Assembly (NCBI RefSeq): GCF_023147505.1
Contig: NZ_JAHXPB010000007.1
Coordinates: 149,140-213,139, forward strand
Length of the DNA stretch: 64,000 nt
Reading direction: 5' to 3'
Source: Brevundimonas sp. EYE_349
GTDB lineage: Bacteria > Pseudomonadota > Alphaproteobacteria > Caulobacterales > Caulobacteraceae
The notes below the pieces were generated by a model that worked only from the letters and a program-made list of their open reading frames with translations, was not told the DNA's origin and did no database searches. Of the stretch, positions 30,675 through 39,199 are shown piece by piece. Numbering within the stretch: position 1 is the stretch's first letter; each line of letters begins with the position of its first letter. A program made the translations under genes and the position numbers.

Positions 30675-31163
30675 ATGCAGCCGATGCAGGACACTCACGA
30701 CATGAAGGGCATGGCTCCCATGAAGGGGAGCTACCGTTCGTTTGCGATCGAACTGACCCTCGATTTCATCATCATGTATCTGGTGATGTACACGATGATC
30801 GCGTCGCTCGATCATTTCTACCTCAACCTCAACAACGTCTACATGACCCTGATGATGGTTTCGCCGATGGCGATCCTCATGTTGGTTTTCATGCGCTCGA
30901 TGTATCCCTCGAAGCGCACGAATGTCCTGATCGGCGGGGTCGCGGCGCTCGTATTCGCGCTCAGCTTCATCGGCATGCGGACCCAGGCCGGGGTGGGGGA
31001 CAGGGAGTTCCTGCGCTCGATGATCCCGCACCATTCCGGCGCCATCCTCATGTGTCGGCAGGCTTCGTTGAAGGATCCCGAGGTTCGGGGTCTGTGTAAC
31101 GAGATCGTTCAGGGCCAAGAGCGTGAGATCGCCCAGATGAAGGCGCTGCTCGCGCGACCGTAA
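30675..31163 (+). CDS. DUF305 family membrane protein
   Basis: The product has 162 residues from the ATG at 30675, which has GGAGGA seven bases upstream. A Met/His-rich N-terminus (MQPMQDTHDMKGMAPM) precedes three membrane helices. The C-terminal DUF305 core is FLRSMIPHHSGAILMCRQA. Members are frequent in copper-resistance clusters and the MIPHH motif probably binds metal. Its exact role is unknown. A longer frame from 30459 overlaps the ATPase but lacks a signal and is not preferred. Confidence 0.82.
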   Translation: MQPMQDTHDMKGMAPMKGSYRSFAIELTLDFIIMYLVMYTMIASLDHFYLNLNNVYMTLMMVSPMAILMLVFMRSMYPSKRTNVLIGGVAALVFALSFIGMRTQAGVGDREFLRSMIPHHSGAILMCRQASLKDPEVRGLCNEIVQGQEREIAQMKALLARP

Positions 31164-31299
31164 GCCCCGGTAGGGCGCTCCGACCCGTTTTCCGCGGTCC
31201 TGCGTCAGCCTGTCGCGAGGGCGGGGAGCGCCGCCTGCGTAAACCCCTAGAGGTCCTCGCTGAAGAGCGAGACGGCCGCATGACTTTGAGGAGTATCCC

Positions 31300-33129
31300 A
31301 TGAAACTCGATCGCCGGGCGCTGCTGCGCGGGGCCGTCGCCGGAGGCGGCCTGTTGAGCCTTCAGGGGCTGATGCCTGCCTGGGCGCAGACCGGATCACC
31401 CGGCCTGCGTTCGGACCTTCCGACCCTGAGCGGACCCGACATCGCCCTGACCGTCGGGCAGACGCCGTTCACCCTGAACGGCCGCACCGCGATGGCGACC
31501 ACGATCAACGGCGTCCTGCCGGCGCCCGTGCTGCGTCTGCGCGAAGGCCAGAACGTCCGGCTGTCCGTGACCAACGGTCTGGACGAGGACACCTCGATTC
31601 ACTGGCATGGCATCCTGCTGCCCTTCCAGATGGACGGTGTGCCCGGGATCAGCTTTCCCGGCATCCGGCCGCGCGAGACCTTCGTCTACGAGTTCCCCGT
31701 GCGGCAGTCGGGCACCTTCTGGTATCACAGCCACTCCGGCCTTCAGGAGGCCATGGGCCATTACGGTCCGATCGTCATCGATCCGGCGGGGGTCGATCCG
31801 ATCGGCTACGATCGCGAACACGTCCTGGTCCTCTCGGACTGGAGCTTCATTCATCCCCACGAAATCCTCGAGAAGCTCAAGAAGAGCCCGGGCTATTTCA
31901 ATCGGCAACGCACCACGCTTGCGGGCCTGTTGGACGGCAGCGACAGGATGAGCCTGGAAGAGCGTCGGATGTGGGGGCAGATGCGCATGGACCCGCGCGA
32001 CATCCTCGACGTCAACGGCTCCACCTACACCTATCTGGTCAACGGCCATGGGCCGCAGGAGAACTGGACCGGTCTGTTCCGGCCGGGGGAGCGTGTCAGG
32101 CTTCGCATCATCAACGCTTCGGCGATGTCGATCTTCAACATCCGCATTCCCGGCCTGGCGATGACTGTGGTTCAGGCCGATGGCGAGAACGTCCGTCCCG
32201 TAGAGACCGATGAGTTTCAGATCTCGGTGGCGGAGACCTATGACGTCATCGTCCGCCCCACCGAAGATCGAGCCTACACCATCGTGTCCGAGGCGATCGA
32301 CCGTTCGGGTATGGGGGTGGCGACCCTCGCGCCCCGCCTGGGCATGACGGCGGAGGTCCCTCCGCTCCGCGAAGTGCCCAATCTGACCATGAAGGACATG
32401 GGAATGGGCGGCATGGATCATGGGGCGATGGGCGGCCAGGCGATGGCCGGTATGGACCACGGCTCCATGGCCGAGATGACTCCCCAGACGCCGATGGCGG
32501 GCATGGACCACGGCGCGAGCCCGGCGCCGGCCGCCGGCGCCATGGCGGGCATGTCGATGGCCGGGATGAATATGCGCGACCCGGAAAATGCGCCTCCCAA
32601 CATGGAGGTGGGTGTCGGCGTCGATGCGGTCGCCATGTCTCCGACCAACCGGCTCGGCGAGCGCCCGATGGGCCTGGAGAACGTCGATCACCGCGTGCTC
32701 GTCTATACCGACCTGGTCGCCTTGTCGCCGAACCGCGATCAGCGTGCGCCGAGCCGCGCCATGGAAATCCACCTGACCGGCAATATGGAACGGTTCATGT
32801 GGAGCTTCGACGGTCGCAAGTTCAGCGAAGGCGTCGAGCCTTTCCGGTTCGAGTTGAACGAGAGGGTGCGTGTCACCCTCGTGAACGACAGTATGATGGC
32901 CCACCCCATCCACCTGCACGGCCACTTCTTCGAACTGGTGACCGGCGGTCCCGCGGGTCACCAGCCGCTGAAGCACACGGTGAATGTGCCGCCGGGAGGC
33001 AAGGTCAGTTTCGATCTCACGGCGGATAACCCCGGCGACTGGGCCTTCCACTGTCACATGCTGATGCACATGCACGCAGGCATGTTCAACGTCGTCACCG
33101 TCCGCCCGATGGAAGGGGCCTCGTCATGA
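31300..33129 (+). CDS. copA: CopA-type periplasmic multicopper oxidase
   Basis: The product has 609 residues. A Tat signal (RRALLRGAVAGGG) is followed by three cupredoxin domains. Copper ligands appear in HWHGILLPFQMDG, WYHSHSG, HPIHLHGHFFEL and HCHMLMHMHAGMF. A Met/His-rich insert (about residues 365-430) holds repeated GMDHG and GM units that probably bind extra copper. It oxidises or sequesters Cu(I) in the periplasm. It is distinct from the P-type ATPase of the same name. Its stop overlaps the copB start by four bases. Confidence 0.95.
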   Translation: MKLDRRALLRGAVAGGGLLSLQGLMPAWAQTGSPGLRSDLPTLSGPDIALTVGQTPFTLNGRTAMATTINGVLPAPVLRLREGQNVRLSVTNGLDEDTSIHWHGILLPFQMDGVPGISFPGIRPRETFVYEFPVRQSGTFWYHSHSGLQEAMGHYGPIVIDPAGVDPIGYDREHVLVLSDWSFIHPHEILEKLKKSPGYFNRQRTTLAGLLDGSDRMSLEERRMWGQMRMDPRDILDVNGSTYTYLVNGHGPQENWTGLFRPGERVRLRIINASAMSIFNIRIPGLAMTVVQADGENVRPVETDEFQISVAETYDVIVRPTEDRAYTIVSEAIDRSGMGVATLAPRLGMTAEVPPLREVPNLTMKDMGMGGMDHGAMGGQAMAGMDHGSMAEMTPQTPMAGMDHGASPAPAAGAMAGMSMAGMNMRDPENAPPNMEVGVGVDAVAMSPTNRLGERPMGLENVDHRVLVYTDLVALSPNRDQRAPSRAMEIHLTGNMERFMWSFDGRKFSEGVEPFRFELNERVRVTLVNDSMMAHPIHLHGHFFELVTGGPAGHQPLKHTVNVPPGGKVSFDLTADNPGDWAFHCHMLMHMHAGMFNVVTVRPMEGASS

Positions 33130-34958
33130 TCCGCGGATCCATTAGCCTTATCCCATTGCTCCTGGCCGCCTCGGCCGGCCCTGTGTTCGCGCAAAGTCAT
33201 GCGGGCCACGGAACGACGCCCGCGGCCGCGCAGGCTGCACCCGTTCTTCCTGCCGGTTGTGTGCGCCGCGGTTCGCCGACGGCGGATGCGGCCCGTATCG
33301 GGACGCCTGGCGCGCCGGTGTGTCCAGCCGGCTCCGTGCCGGAGCAGTCGCCGCCGGTCGCGGTCGACCCCCACGCAGGCCATGATATGGCGACGATGGG
33401 CCAGGCTCAGCCCGCTGCGGCTGCGCCCGCAGGTCACGACATGTCGACGATGAGCCCGGCTCAGCCCGCTCCGGCTGCGCTGGCAGGTCATGATATGTCC
33501 GCCATGGGCTCCATGCCCGCTGGCCACGATATGTCGACGATGGGCCAGGCTCAGCCCGCACAGGCGGCTACGGCCGGTCATGATTTGTCCGTCATGGGTC
33601 CGATGCCCGCCGGACACGATATGTCGACGATGAGCCCGGCTCAGCCCGCTCCGGCTGCGCCGGCAGGTCATGATATGTCCGCCATGGGCTCCATGCCCGC
33701 TGGCCACGATATGTCGACGATGAGGCAGGCTCAGCCCGCACGGGCGGCGCCGGCCGGTCATGATATGTCCGCCATGGGTCCGATGCCCGCCGGTCACGAC
33801 ATGTCAACGATGGGTTCGACCCAGCCCGCTCCGGCTGGGTCCGCAGGCCACGACATGTCCGCCATGGGCTCGATGCCGGCCGGTCACGACATGTCTACGA
33901 TGAGCCCGGCTCAGCCCGCTTCGGCTGCGCCCGCAGGTCACGACATGTCGACGATGGGACAGGCCCAGCCCACTCCGGCGATGCCGGCGAGCCATGACAT
34001 GTCCGCTATGGGATCGATGCCAGCCGGACACGACATGTCGACGATGGGCCAGGCTCAACCCGCTCCAGCGATGCCTGCGGGTCACGACATGTCCGCGATG
34101 GGCTCGATGCCGGCCGGGCACGATATGTCGGCGATGCCCGCAGGCCATGACATGTCGGGCATGGCGATGCCGCCTGACGTGCCGACCAGTGCGAACAACC
34201 CGGGAAGACCTGCGCAGGCGTTCGCCCCAGCAGGGGCGGTCAGCGGACCGCCCCACGCAGCCGATCTGTTGTTCGATCCCGCCGAGATGGCTGCGGCTCG
34301 GGAACAACTGCGTGTGGAGAATGGCGATGTGCGCACCACCGCGGTCATCATTGATCAGCTCGAAACGACCTTCGCTGACGGCGAGAGCGGATATGCGTGG
34401 GACGCCCAGGGCTGGAGCGGTGGCGACATCAACCGGTTCTGGTGGAAATCCGAGGGAGAAGGCGCCTTCGGCGACGGCGTCGAGGAGGCCGAGGTCCAGG
34501 CGCTCTATAGCCGCGCTATCCGGCCCTTCTTCGACGTTCAGACTGGGGTTCGCCAGACCTATCGGCCCGAGGGGGACCGCACCGATCTTGTGCTCGGCAT
34601 CCAGGGTTTGGCGCCCTATTGGTTCGAGGTCGATGCGGCCGCCTTCCTGTCGACCAAGGGCGAACTGACGGCCAGGGCCGAGGCCGAATACGACCAGCGG
34701 ATCACCCAGAAATGGATCGTGCAACCGCGCGCCGAAGTGGTCCTGTCGGCGGAGGATATTCCCGAGCTTTCAATCGGCTCCGGATTGTCGTCGCTCCAGC
34801 TGGGGGTCCGTGTTCGCTACGAAATCCGCAAGGAGTTCGCGCCCTATATCGGCGTGGAATGGACACGACGTTTCGGCGATACGCGGGACTTCCTCGAAGC
34901 CGAGGGTCGCAGCGCCGAGGAGACCCGGCTGGTGGTTGGCATCCGGACCTGGTTCTAA
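33126..34958 (+). CDS. copB: CopB copper-resistance outer-membrane protein with expanded Met/His repeats
   Basis: The product has 610 residues. A signal peptide ends near residue 22. Residues about 83-350 are a low-complexity copper-binding region with 18 HDM or HDL units in a 30-residue repeat. The C-terminal 230 residues are the CopB beta-barrel domain (ADLLFDPAEMAAAREQLRVE to VGIRTWF). Most CopB proteins are much shorter in the repeat. It works with the multicopper oxidase encoded just upstream, with an ATGA overlap. The repeat must be prone to copy-number change. Confidence 0.93.
   Translation: MIRGSISLIPLLLAASAGPVFAQSHAGHGTTPAAAQAAPVLPAGCVRRGSPTADAARIGTPGAPVCPAGSVPEQSPPVAVDPHAGHDMATMGQAQPAAAAPAGHDMSTMSPAQPAPAALAGHDMSAMGSMPAGHDMSTMGQAQPAQAATAGHDLSVMGPMPAGHDMSTMSPAQPAPAAPAGHDMSAMGSMPAGHDMSTMRQAQPARAAPAGHDMSAMGPMPAGHDMSTMGSTQPAPAGSAGHDMSAMGSMPAGHDMSTMSPAQPASAAPAGHDMSTMGQAQPTPAMPASHDMSAMGSMPAGHDMSTMGQAQPAPAMPAGHDMSAMGSMPAGHDMSAMPAGHDMSGMAMPPDVPTSANNPGRPAQAFAPAGAVSGPPHAADLLFDPAEMAAAREQLRVENGDVRTTAVIIDQLETTFADGESGYAWDAQGWSGGDINRFWWKSEGEGAFGDGVEEAEVQALYSRAIRPFFDVQTGVRQTYRPEGDRTDLVLGIQGLAPYWFEVDAAAFLSTKGELTARAEAEYDQRITQKWIVQPRAEVVLSAEDIPELSIGSGLSSLQLGVRVRYEIRKEFAPYIGVEWTRRFGDTRDFLEAEGRSAEETRLVVGIRTWF
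33370..34175 (+). repeat. 90-bp in-frame tandem repeat array in copB
   Basis: Units of about 90 bp encode AGHDMSAMGSMP plus AGHDMSTM and an AQPAPAAP linker. Segments starting near 33480 and 33660 are nearly identical over more than 70 bases at a spacing of exactly 180 bp, two units. Units drift toward both ends (GHDLSV, ASHDMS), so the centre is the most recently duplicated part. Confidence 0.9.
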
Positions 34959-35074
34959 CAGGTCCGCTGTGCCCCCCATGGTATGAATCGGCCGGCGTCT
35001 TGCGAAAGGCGACCGTCCGATTGATCAAATAGCGACGCCGACGCGGCAGTCCCGCAGGGTGTCGTCACGCACTA

Positions 35075-35106
35075 AAAACGCCGCGCGGACAGCCGCGCGG
35101 CGTTTT
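35075..35106. terminator. perfect bidirectional terminator between copB and copC
   Basis: AAAACGCCGCGCGG (35075-35088) and CCGCGCGGCGTTTT (35093-35106) form a perfect 14-bp stem with a 4-base loop and T-runs on both strands. It lies between the convergent genes. Confidence 0.93.
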
Positions 35107-35147
35107 CCTGGATGTGGACCCGGCTCCCTGGCGCGGGGCCGTAGCCT

Positions 35148-35555
35148 TCAGTGCACCATGAAGCGAACGACACCGTTCATCTGATGGCCGTCAGCGCCAG
35201 TGGCGCTCCAGGCGGCAGAATAAGAGCCGGGCGCGAGGGCGGGGAGCGGGGCGCTGACCGTCGCGGACGGCGTTGAAGCCGATGCGACTGCGACGTCAAC
35301 CGCCTGACCGGCAGCGGATGTCAGCTTGACGCTGGTCAGCGTCATGGGGTGCGGGAAGGTCACGGAGAAGGCCGTGGGCGCCGCGCCCATGAAGTTGTCC
35401 GCCGGGCTTGTGACCACGCCTTGTGGGGTGGGAGCCGCCTGCATCGTGGCGTGATCTTGCATGGCCATTCCGGCGTGGGGATCGGCCTGGGCCAGCGCGG
35501 CGGCGGGCGCGAGGGCCGCGAAGAGGGCCATGACGGCGAGGGAAGAACGATTCAT
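35148..35555 (-). CDS. copC: CopC family periplasmic copper-binding protein
   Basis: The product has 135 residues with a signal peptide (cleavage near LAQA). HAGMAMQDHATMQ near the N-terminus is a potential Cu(I)-binding Met/His stretch. The immunoglobulin-like CopC core contains SPADNFMGAAPTAFSVTFPHPM and ATGADGHQMNGVVRFMVH. CopC carries copper in the periplasm. It is on the strand opposite to copAB and is preceded by a Met/His lipoprotein gene 28 bases upstream. Confidence 0.9.
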   Translation of the reverse strand: MNRSSLAVMALFAALAPAAALAQADPHAGMAMQDHATMQAAPTPQGVVTSPADNFMGAAPTAFSVTFPHPMTLTSVKLTSAAGQAVDVAVASASTPSATVSAPLPALAPGSYSAAWSATGADGHQMNGVVRFMVH

Positions 35556-35583
35556 CGAAAAACTCCTGATTTGAAAGCGCGAA

Positions 35584-35889
35584 CTACTGTTTGGGCGGCA
35601 TGGTCATGCCGTCCATGTTTGACATGTCGTGCCCAGCCATCGGGTCGGCCGGCGGGGGCGTCGGGGCCGGTTGCGCTGCGGCGGGACGGGTCGGGCGCGG
35701 AGTCGCGGCCCGGCTGGCGGGCGCCTGCGTAGGCGCTGGCGGCGCAGCGGGGGCCATCTCTTGCGGAACCGGGGGGGCGGCCGTGACAGGAGCCGTTGGC
35801 TGCTCGGCCGGCGTCGGCTGGGGTTCTGCGGCGCGCTGGCATGCGCCCAGGGCGAGCGCGGCGGCGGCGGACAGGAGCAGAAATTTCAT
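35584..35889 (-). CDS. small lipoprotein with Met/His copper-binding tail
   Basis: The product has 101 residues. The lipobox LGAC gives a lipid-modified Cys near residue 17. A Pro/Ala/Thr-rich linker spans about 20-80. The C-terminus MAGHDMSNMDGMTMPPKQ repeats the GHDMS motif seen in CopB. It probably tethers a copper-binding tail to the membrane. No family was recognised. It is upstream of copC on the same strand. Confidence 0.72.
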   Translation of the reverse strand: MKFLLLSAAAALALGACQRAAEPQPTPAEQPTAPVTAAPPVPQEMAPAAPPAPTQAPASRAATPRPTRPAAAQPAPTPPPADPMAGHDMSNMDGMTMPPKQ

Positions 35890-36061
35890 GAACGAACTCC
35901 GGAGAAGGAAGGAACAGAGTGGACGCCAGCGCGAATCGCGGATCGCTGGCGCAAGGCGCTGCCGATGTCATGCGGCGACGCCTTCCTACTGGAATACGCA
36001 TACACGCCGACTTCCCCTCGCACGACGGCGATCACGAGCGAGGGCGTCCCGCCGCCGCTGT

Positions 36062-36640
36062 TCAGGTGTCGGATCGAATCCGGGCAGGGACCGCGCTCAG
36101 GGCGTCGGACAGCTTACGGCGGGCCCGAGCGAGCCTGGTTTCGACGGCCTTGACCGAGATGCCGAGAATTTCCGCCGCCTCGCCCTGACTGCGGCCTTCG
36201 ATCGCCGTGAGAAACAGAGGCGCCTTGAGCTGGGATGGAAGGCGGTCCAGCTCGGCGTTGAGACGCGCGAGCCGGGCTCCCGCCTCCATCCGTTCGTCCG
36301 CGGGCTCAGATCCATCCGGCACCGCCATGGCTTCGGGCGAGGACAGGTCGACCCCACCCCGGATCAGGCGCCGGACGAAACGCCTGCGGCTCCAGTCTCG
36401 GCATTTGTTCAGGGCGATCGTCCGAATCCATGCCTCGAACGGCCGGCTTGGATCATACCGTCGGATGCCGACCCAAGCGGCGGCGTAGGTGTCTTGCAAC
36501 AGATCATAGGCTTCCTGCTCGTCGCCCACGTATCGGCGCACGAAGCGGAACAACGGGCCTTTCGTCTCCCGCATCAGCGCGCTGAACGCCGCCCTGTCGC
36601 CAACGGCGGCGCGCGCCGGGAGGTCTGATGCGGTGTCCAC
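36062..36640 (-). CDS. ECF RNA polymerase sigma factor, CnrH-like position
   Basis: The product has 192 residues from a GTG at 36640, eight bases after the upstream gene ends. Region 2 is FRFVRRYVGDEQEAYDLLQDTYAAAWVGIRRYD and region 4 is GRSQGEAAEILGISVKAVETRLARARRKL. It should direct polymerase to envelope or metal-stress promoters. It is the last gene of a three-gene set with a CnrX-like sensor and a small CnrY-like membrane protein. The start is uncertain because there is no good ATG between the upstream stop and region 2. Confidence 0.85.
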   Translation of the reverse strand: MDTASDLPARAAVGDRAAFSALMRETKGPLFRFVRRYVGDEQEAYDLLQDTYAAAWVGIRRYDPSRPFEAWIRTIALNKCRDWSRRRFVRRLIRGGVDLSSPEAMAVPDGSEPADERMEAGARLARLNAELDRLPSQLKAPLFLTAIEGRSQGEAAEILGISVKAVETRLARARRKLSDALSAVPARIRSDT

Positions 36641-36647
36641 TCCGACG

Positions 36648-37088
36648 CTAGTTTTCGCCGGGCGCGAGGGCGGCGACGACACGCGCGTCGAACAGATCGG
36701 CCTGCTCGGGTGTGAGGACGGACCGCATTTCAAAGACGTGGCCGAGCGTCTCTTTCTGCAGGACGCCCATCGCCATGTGAAAGTGATCGACGGCCGCCTG
36801 AACCTGGGGACTGTCGCCGTCGCTCTGTTCGATGGCGCGCGCCAGTTCCAGGTTGGCCGCACGGACAGCGGCCTCCAGCGCGGGGCGTCGCGCCGCGAAC
36901 CGGGCCTCGATCACTTCGATCCGGCTGAGTTGGTCGGCTGACAATTTAAGGTCGTGGTGGACGATATCGTGCAGCGATGGAGGTTCGCGACGGCTCAGAA
37001 CCCAGCTGGCGCTGATCCAGGTGCCTGCTCCGCTCGCCAGTGCGGCCAGCACGGCGGTCAGGGCGATGGCGCGCCAGCCACGCATCAT
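36648..37088 (-). CDS. periplasmic heavy-metal sensor, CnrX-like
   Basis: The product has 146 residues with an N-terminal membrane anchor (about 7-30) and a periplasmic helical hairpin. LHDIVHHDLKLSADQLSRIEVIEARFAAR carries His residues positioned like the metal ligands of CnrX-family sensors. LTPEQADLFDARV near the end is also typical. It would sense a metal in the periplasm and release the sigma factor through the small membrane protein. It overlaps the upstream gene by four bases. Confidence 0.82.
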   Translation of the reverse strand: MMRGWRAIALTAVLAALASGAGTWISASWVLSRREPPSLHDIVHHDLKLSADQLSRIEVIEARFAARRPALEAAVRAANLELARAIEQSDGDSPQVQAAVDHFHMAMGVLQKETLGHVFEMRSVLTPEQADLFDARVVAALAPGEN

Positions 37089-37366
37089 CGACCGGTCTCC
37101 AGTCTGACGAGGGGTGAAAGATTTGCATCGACGGTGAAGACCGCCATGTCGCCGGACGGACGCGGCGCCGCGACGGCCCCGACGCCGCCCGCGGCAAGTC
37201 CGGTGGCCAAGGCGACTGCGACCGCGCCCACGCGCAACTGAGACATCAGCCTCTCGCTCCGAAGCGCCTCGACCCGCCGCCAGACGAGCGGTTCCATCCC
37301 GTCGAGCGACCAGCTATCCGGCGTCGCGGCCAGGCGTCCAAGAAGATCGTCCAGATCACGCGTCAT
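37085..37366 (-). CDS. small membrane protein, probable anti-sigma factor (CnrY-like)
   Basis: The product has 93 residues from the ATG at 37366, with GAGGAG upstream. A cytoplasmic N-terminus (MTRDLDDLLGRLAATPD) is followed by one membrane helix at about 50-65 and a short periplasmic tail. The size, topology and first position before an X-like sensor and an ECF sigma match CnrY. Sequence similarity to CnrY was not demonstrated. The cluster is divergent from DUF2231. Confidence 0.68.
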   Translation of the reverse strand: MTRDLDDLLGRLAATPDSWSLDGMEPLVWRRVEALRSERLMSQLRVGAVAVALATGLAAGGVGAVAAPRPSGDMAVFTVDANLSPLVRLETGR

Positions 37367-37483
37367 CCCACAGTCTCCTCGTAGCCCCTGACTTGTTCTA
37401 CGCGAGAATGACGGCAACCCCTCACGCGAGGGGCCAGACGTTCGGGCGCGTAGGGAAGGTAGAGTAAGAGAGCGGAGACGACG

Positions 37484-38122
37484 ATGAAATTTCGCGACGG
37501 TCTGGCCGGGTTCGCCCTGGCCTTGAGCCTGTTCACAAGCGCGCCGGCCTTCGCACATGAGGACCACGAAGCCGCACCGGTCGCAGCGTCGCATCCCGCC
37601 GGATCCGCATCGGCCATGCCGGCCATGGCCGGCATGGCCGATGGCATGGACCACGCGGAGGCCATGGGGGATGCGGCGCCCAGGACCATTCCGCAGCGTG
37701 TCGTCCGCTGGCTCGGCGCCATGCATCCGGCCGCGGTCCATTTTCCCATCGCCCTGTTCATCGTCGCCGCCTTGCTGGAGATCGCCGCCCTGACCTTGCG
37801 CCGTCCGGTTCTGACGCAGGGGACCCGGGTGATCATCGCTCTGGCTGCGGTGTCGGCTGCCGGCGCCGCCGCCTTAGGTTGGTTCGCCATGGGGTGGCCG
37901 GGACAGGACGACGCGACCCATACCGCCCACAGGTGGCTCGGCACCTCGATCGCCCTGATGGGCCTGATCTGCTGGTGGGCCAAGGAACATTGGGTCCGGC
38001 GCCCGGGGCGGTCGCGCGAGTGGCTCTACATCGGTGTCCTGACGACCACCGCCGCCGCCGTGCTGGTGAATGGCCTGCTCGGGGGAATGCTGACCCACGG
38101 CATGCGGCATCTGATGTTCTGA
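37484..38122 (+). CDS. DUF2231-type membrane protein with Met/His-rich head
   Basis: The product has 212 residues. A signal peptide is followed by HEDHEAAPVAASHP and a Met-rich stretch (AMPAMAGMADGMDHAEAMG). Four membrane helices follow from about residue 85, beginning with LGAMHPAAVHFPIALF, the DUF2231 mark with two conserved histidines. The family may bind heme or metal. Divergent from the sigma cluster by 117 bases, it is a plausible target of that sigma factor. Confidence 0.78.
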   Translation: MKFRDGLAGFALALSLFTSAPAFAHEDHEAAPVAASHPAGSASAMPAMAGMADGMDHAEAMGDAAPRTIPQRVVRWLGAMHPAAVHFPIALFIVAALLEIAALTLRRPVLTQGTRVIIALAAVSAAGAAALGWFAMGWPGQDDATHTAHRWLGTSIALMGLICWWAKEHWVRRPGRSREWLYIGVLTTTAAAVLVNGLLGGMLTHGMRHLMF

Positions 38123-38200
38123 TCCGCCGAGGCGTCCCATCCCGGGGCGTCCCTGTCCGTCGCAGTAACGGCGACGGACCCAAACAGACTGGAGACACTC

Positions 38201-38683
38201 ATGACTGTTCGTCCCGCGCTCGTGGGTCTGGTCCTCGCCATCGTGCTGACGACCACGGCCCACGCCCACGACCCGTCACAATCGTCGGACGAGGCGCAGG
38301 TCCGCACGGTCGTGACGGCCTACCGGGATGCCGTCGCCCGGCTGGACGTGTCGCAAACGCCCGACCTGTTTTGGCAGGACTCCGAGGTCTTCGAAAGCGG
38401 CGGAGCCGAAGGGACCTTCGCGCGCTATCTGGAGCATCATCTCGAACCGGAGTTCGCCGATCTGGCGAGCTTCACGTTCAGCGAACCCCAGGCGGACGTC
38501 GAAATCGACGGGGACATCGCCCTCGTGACGGAGACCTATCGCTACCGGATCACGTTCAAGGACGCCGCGCGGGCGCCCGTCGAACGCCAGGGCGTCGCCA
38601 CCAGCGTGCTGCGCAAACGGGACGGCGTCTGGCGTTTCTCCCTCTATCATTCCTCGGCGCGGCCCGTCCGGCCCGCTTCCTGA
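38201..38683 (+). CDS. secreted SnoaL/DUF4440-like protein
   Basis: The product has 160 residues. A signal peptide ends near HAHD. An NTF2-like fold is suggested by VRTVVTAYRDAVARLD, LFWQDSEVFESGG and GVWRFSLYHSSAR. Such periplasmic proteins are common in copper clusters, but no activity is known. It is the second gene of a plus-strand run from DUF2231 to the methyltransferase. Confidence 0.75.
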   Translation: MTVRPALVGLVLAIVLTTTAHAHDPSQSSDEAQVRTVVTAYRDAVARLDVSQTPDLFWQDSEVFESGGAEGTFARYLEHHLEPEFADLASFTFSEPQADVEIDGDIALVTETYRYRITFKDAARAPVERQGVATSVLRKRDGVWRFSLYHSSARPVRPAS

Positions 38684-38719
38684 ACCCGTATTTAGCCCCA
38701 GTCCAAGAGACTTTGACCT

Positions 38720-39199
38720 ATGACTTCATCACTGTCTCGGCGGGCTTTGCTGGCCGCAGGATTCAGCGCTAGCGCCCTCGCCGTCACGGCTTGCGCGCCG
38801 GCAAGGTCGGCCACCGCCCTTGCCGTGTTCAAGACCCCGACCTGCGCCTGTTGCACCGCCTGGATCGATCATATGCGCCAGGCGGGCTTCACGGCCGAGG
38901 TGACCGAATTGCCCAATCTGCGGAGCCTTCGCACCAGTCATGGCGTGTCCGACAACCTCGCGTCGTGTCACACCGCCCTGATCGCCGGCTATGTGCTCGA
39001 GGGACATGTGCCGGCCGAAGACGTCCGTCGCCTCCTGACGGAACGACCCCAGGCCATGGGCCTGGCGGTTCCTGGCATGCCCCTGGGTTCCCCCGGCATG
39101 GAAAGCGCCGATGGCCGACGCGAGGCCTTTGAGACCCTCCTCATCCTCAAGGACGGACAGACGCGCGTCTTCGCACCTCACGCCCGGGCCATCGGATGA
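38720..39199 (+). CDS. DUF411 periplasmic copper-binding protein
   Basis: The product has 159 residues. The N-terminus resembles a Tat or lipoprotein-type signal (SRRALLAAGFSASALAVTAC). The core has FKTPTCACCTAWIDHM, ASCHTALIAGYVLEGHVP and LAVPGMPLGSPGME, with the four cysteines expected for CopG-type copper binding. It is the intact paralog of the broken gene at 25901-26361. Its stop overlaps the polyketide synthase start by four bases. Confidence 0.88.
   Translation: MTSSLSRRALLAAGFSASALAVTACAPARSATALAVFKTPTCACCTAWIDHMRQAGFTAEVTELPNLRSLRTSHGVSDNLASCHTALIAGYVLEGHVPAEDVRRLLTERPQAMGLAVPGMPLGSPGMESADGRREAFETLLILKDGQTRVFAPHARAIG

Noticed and set aside
33370..34175. Possible CRISPR array
   Set aside because: The repeats are in frame, contiguous and protein coding; there are no unique spacers and no cas genes.
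33054..34724. His/Arg-rich repeat frames on the minus strand
   Set aside because: They are the complement of the copB repeat; their regularity is copied from it. Nothing supports translation.
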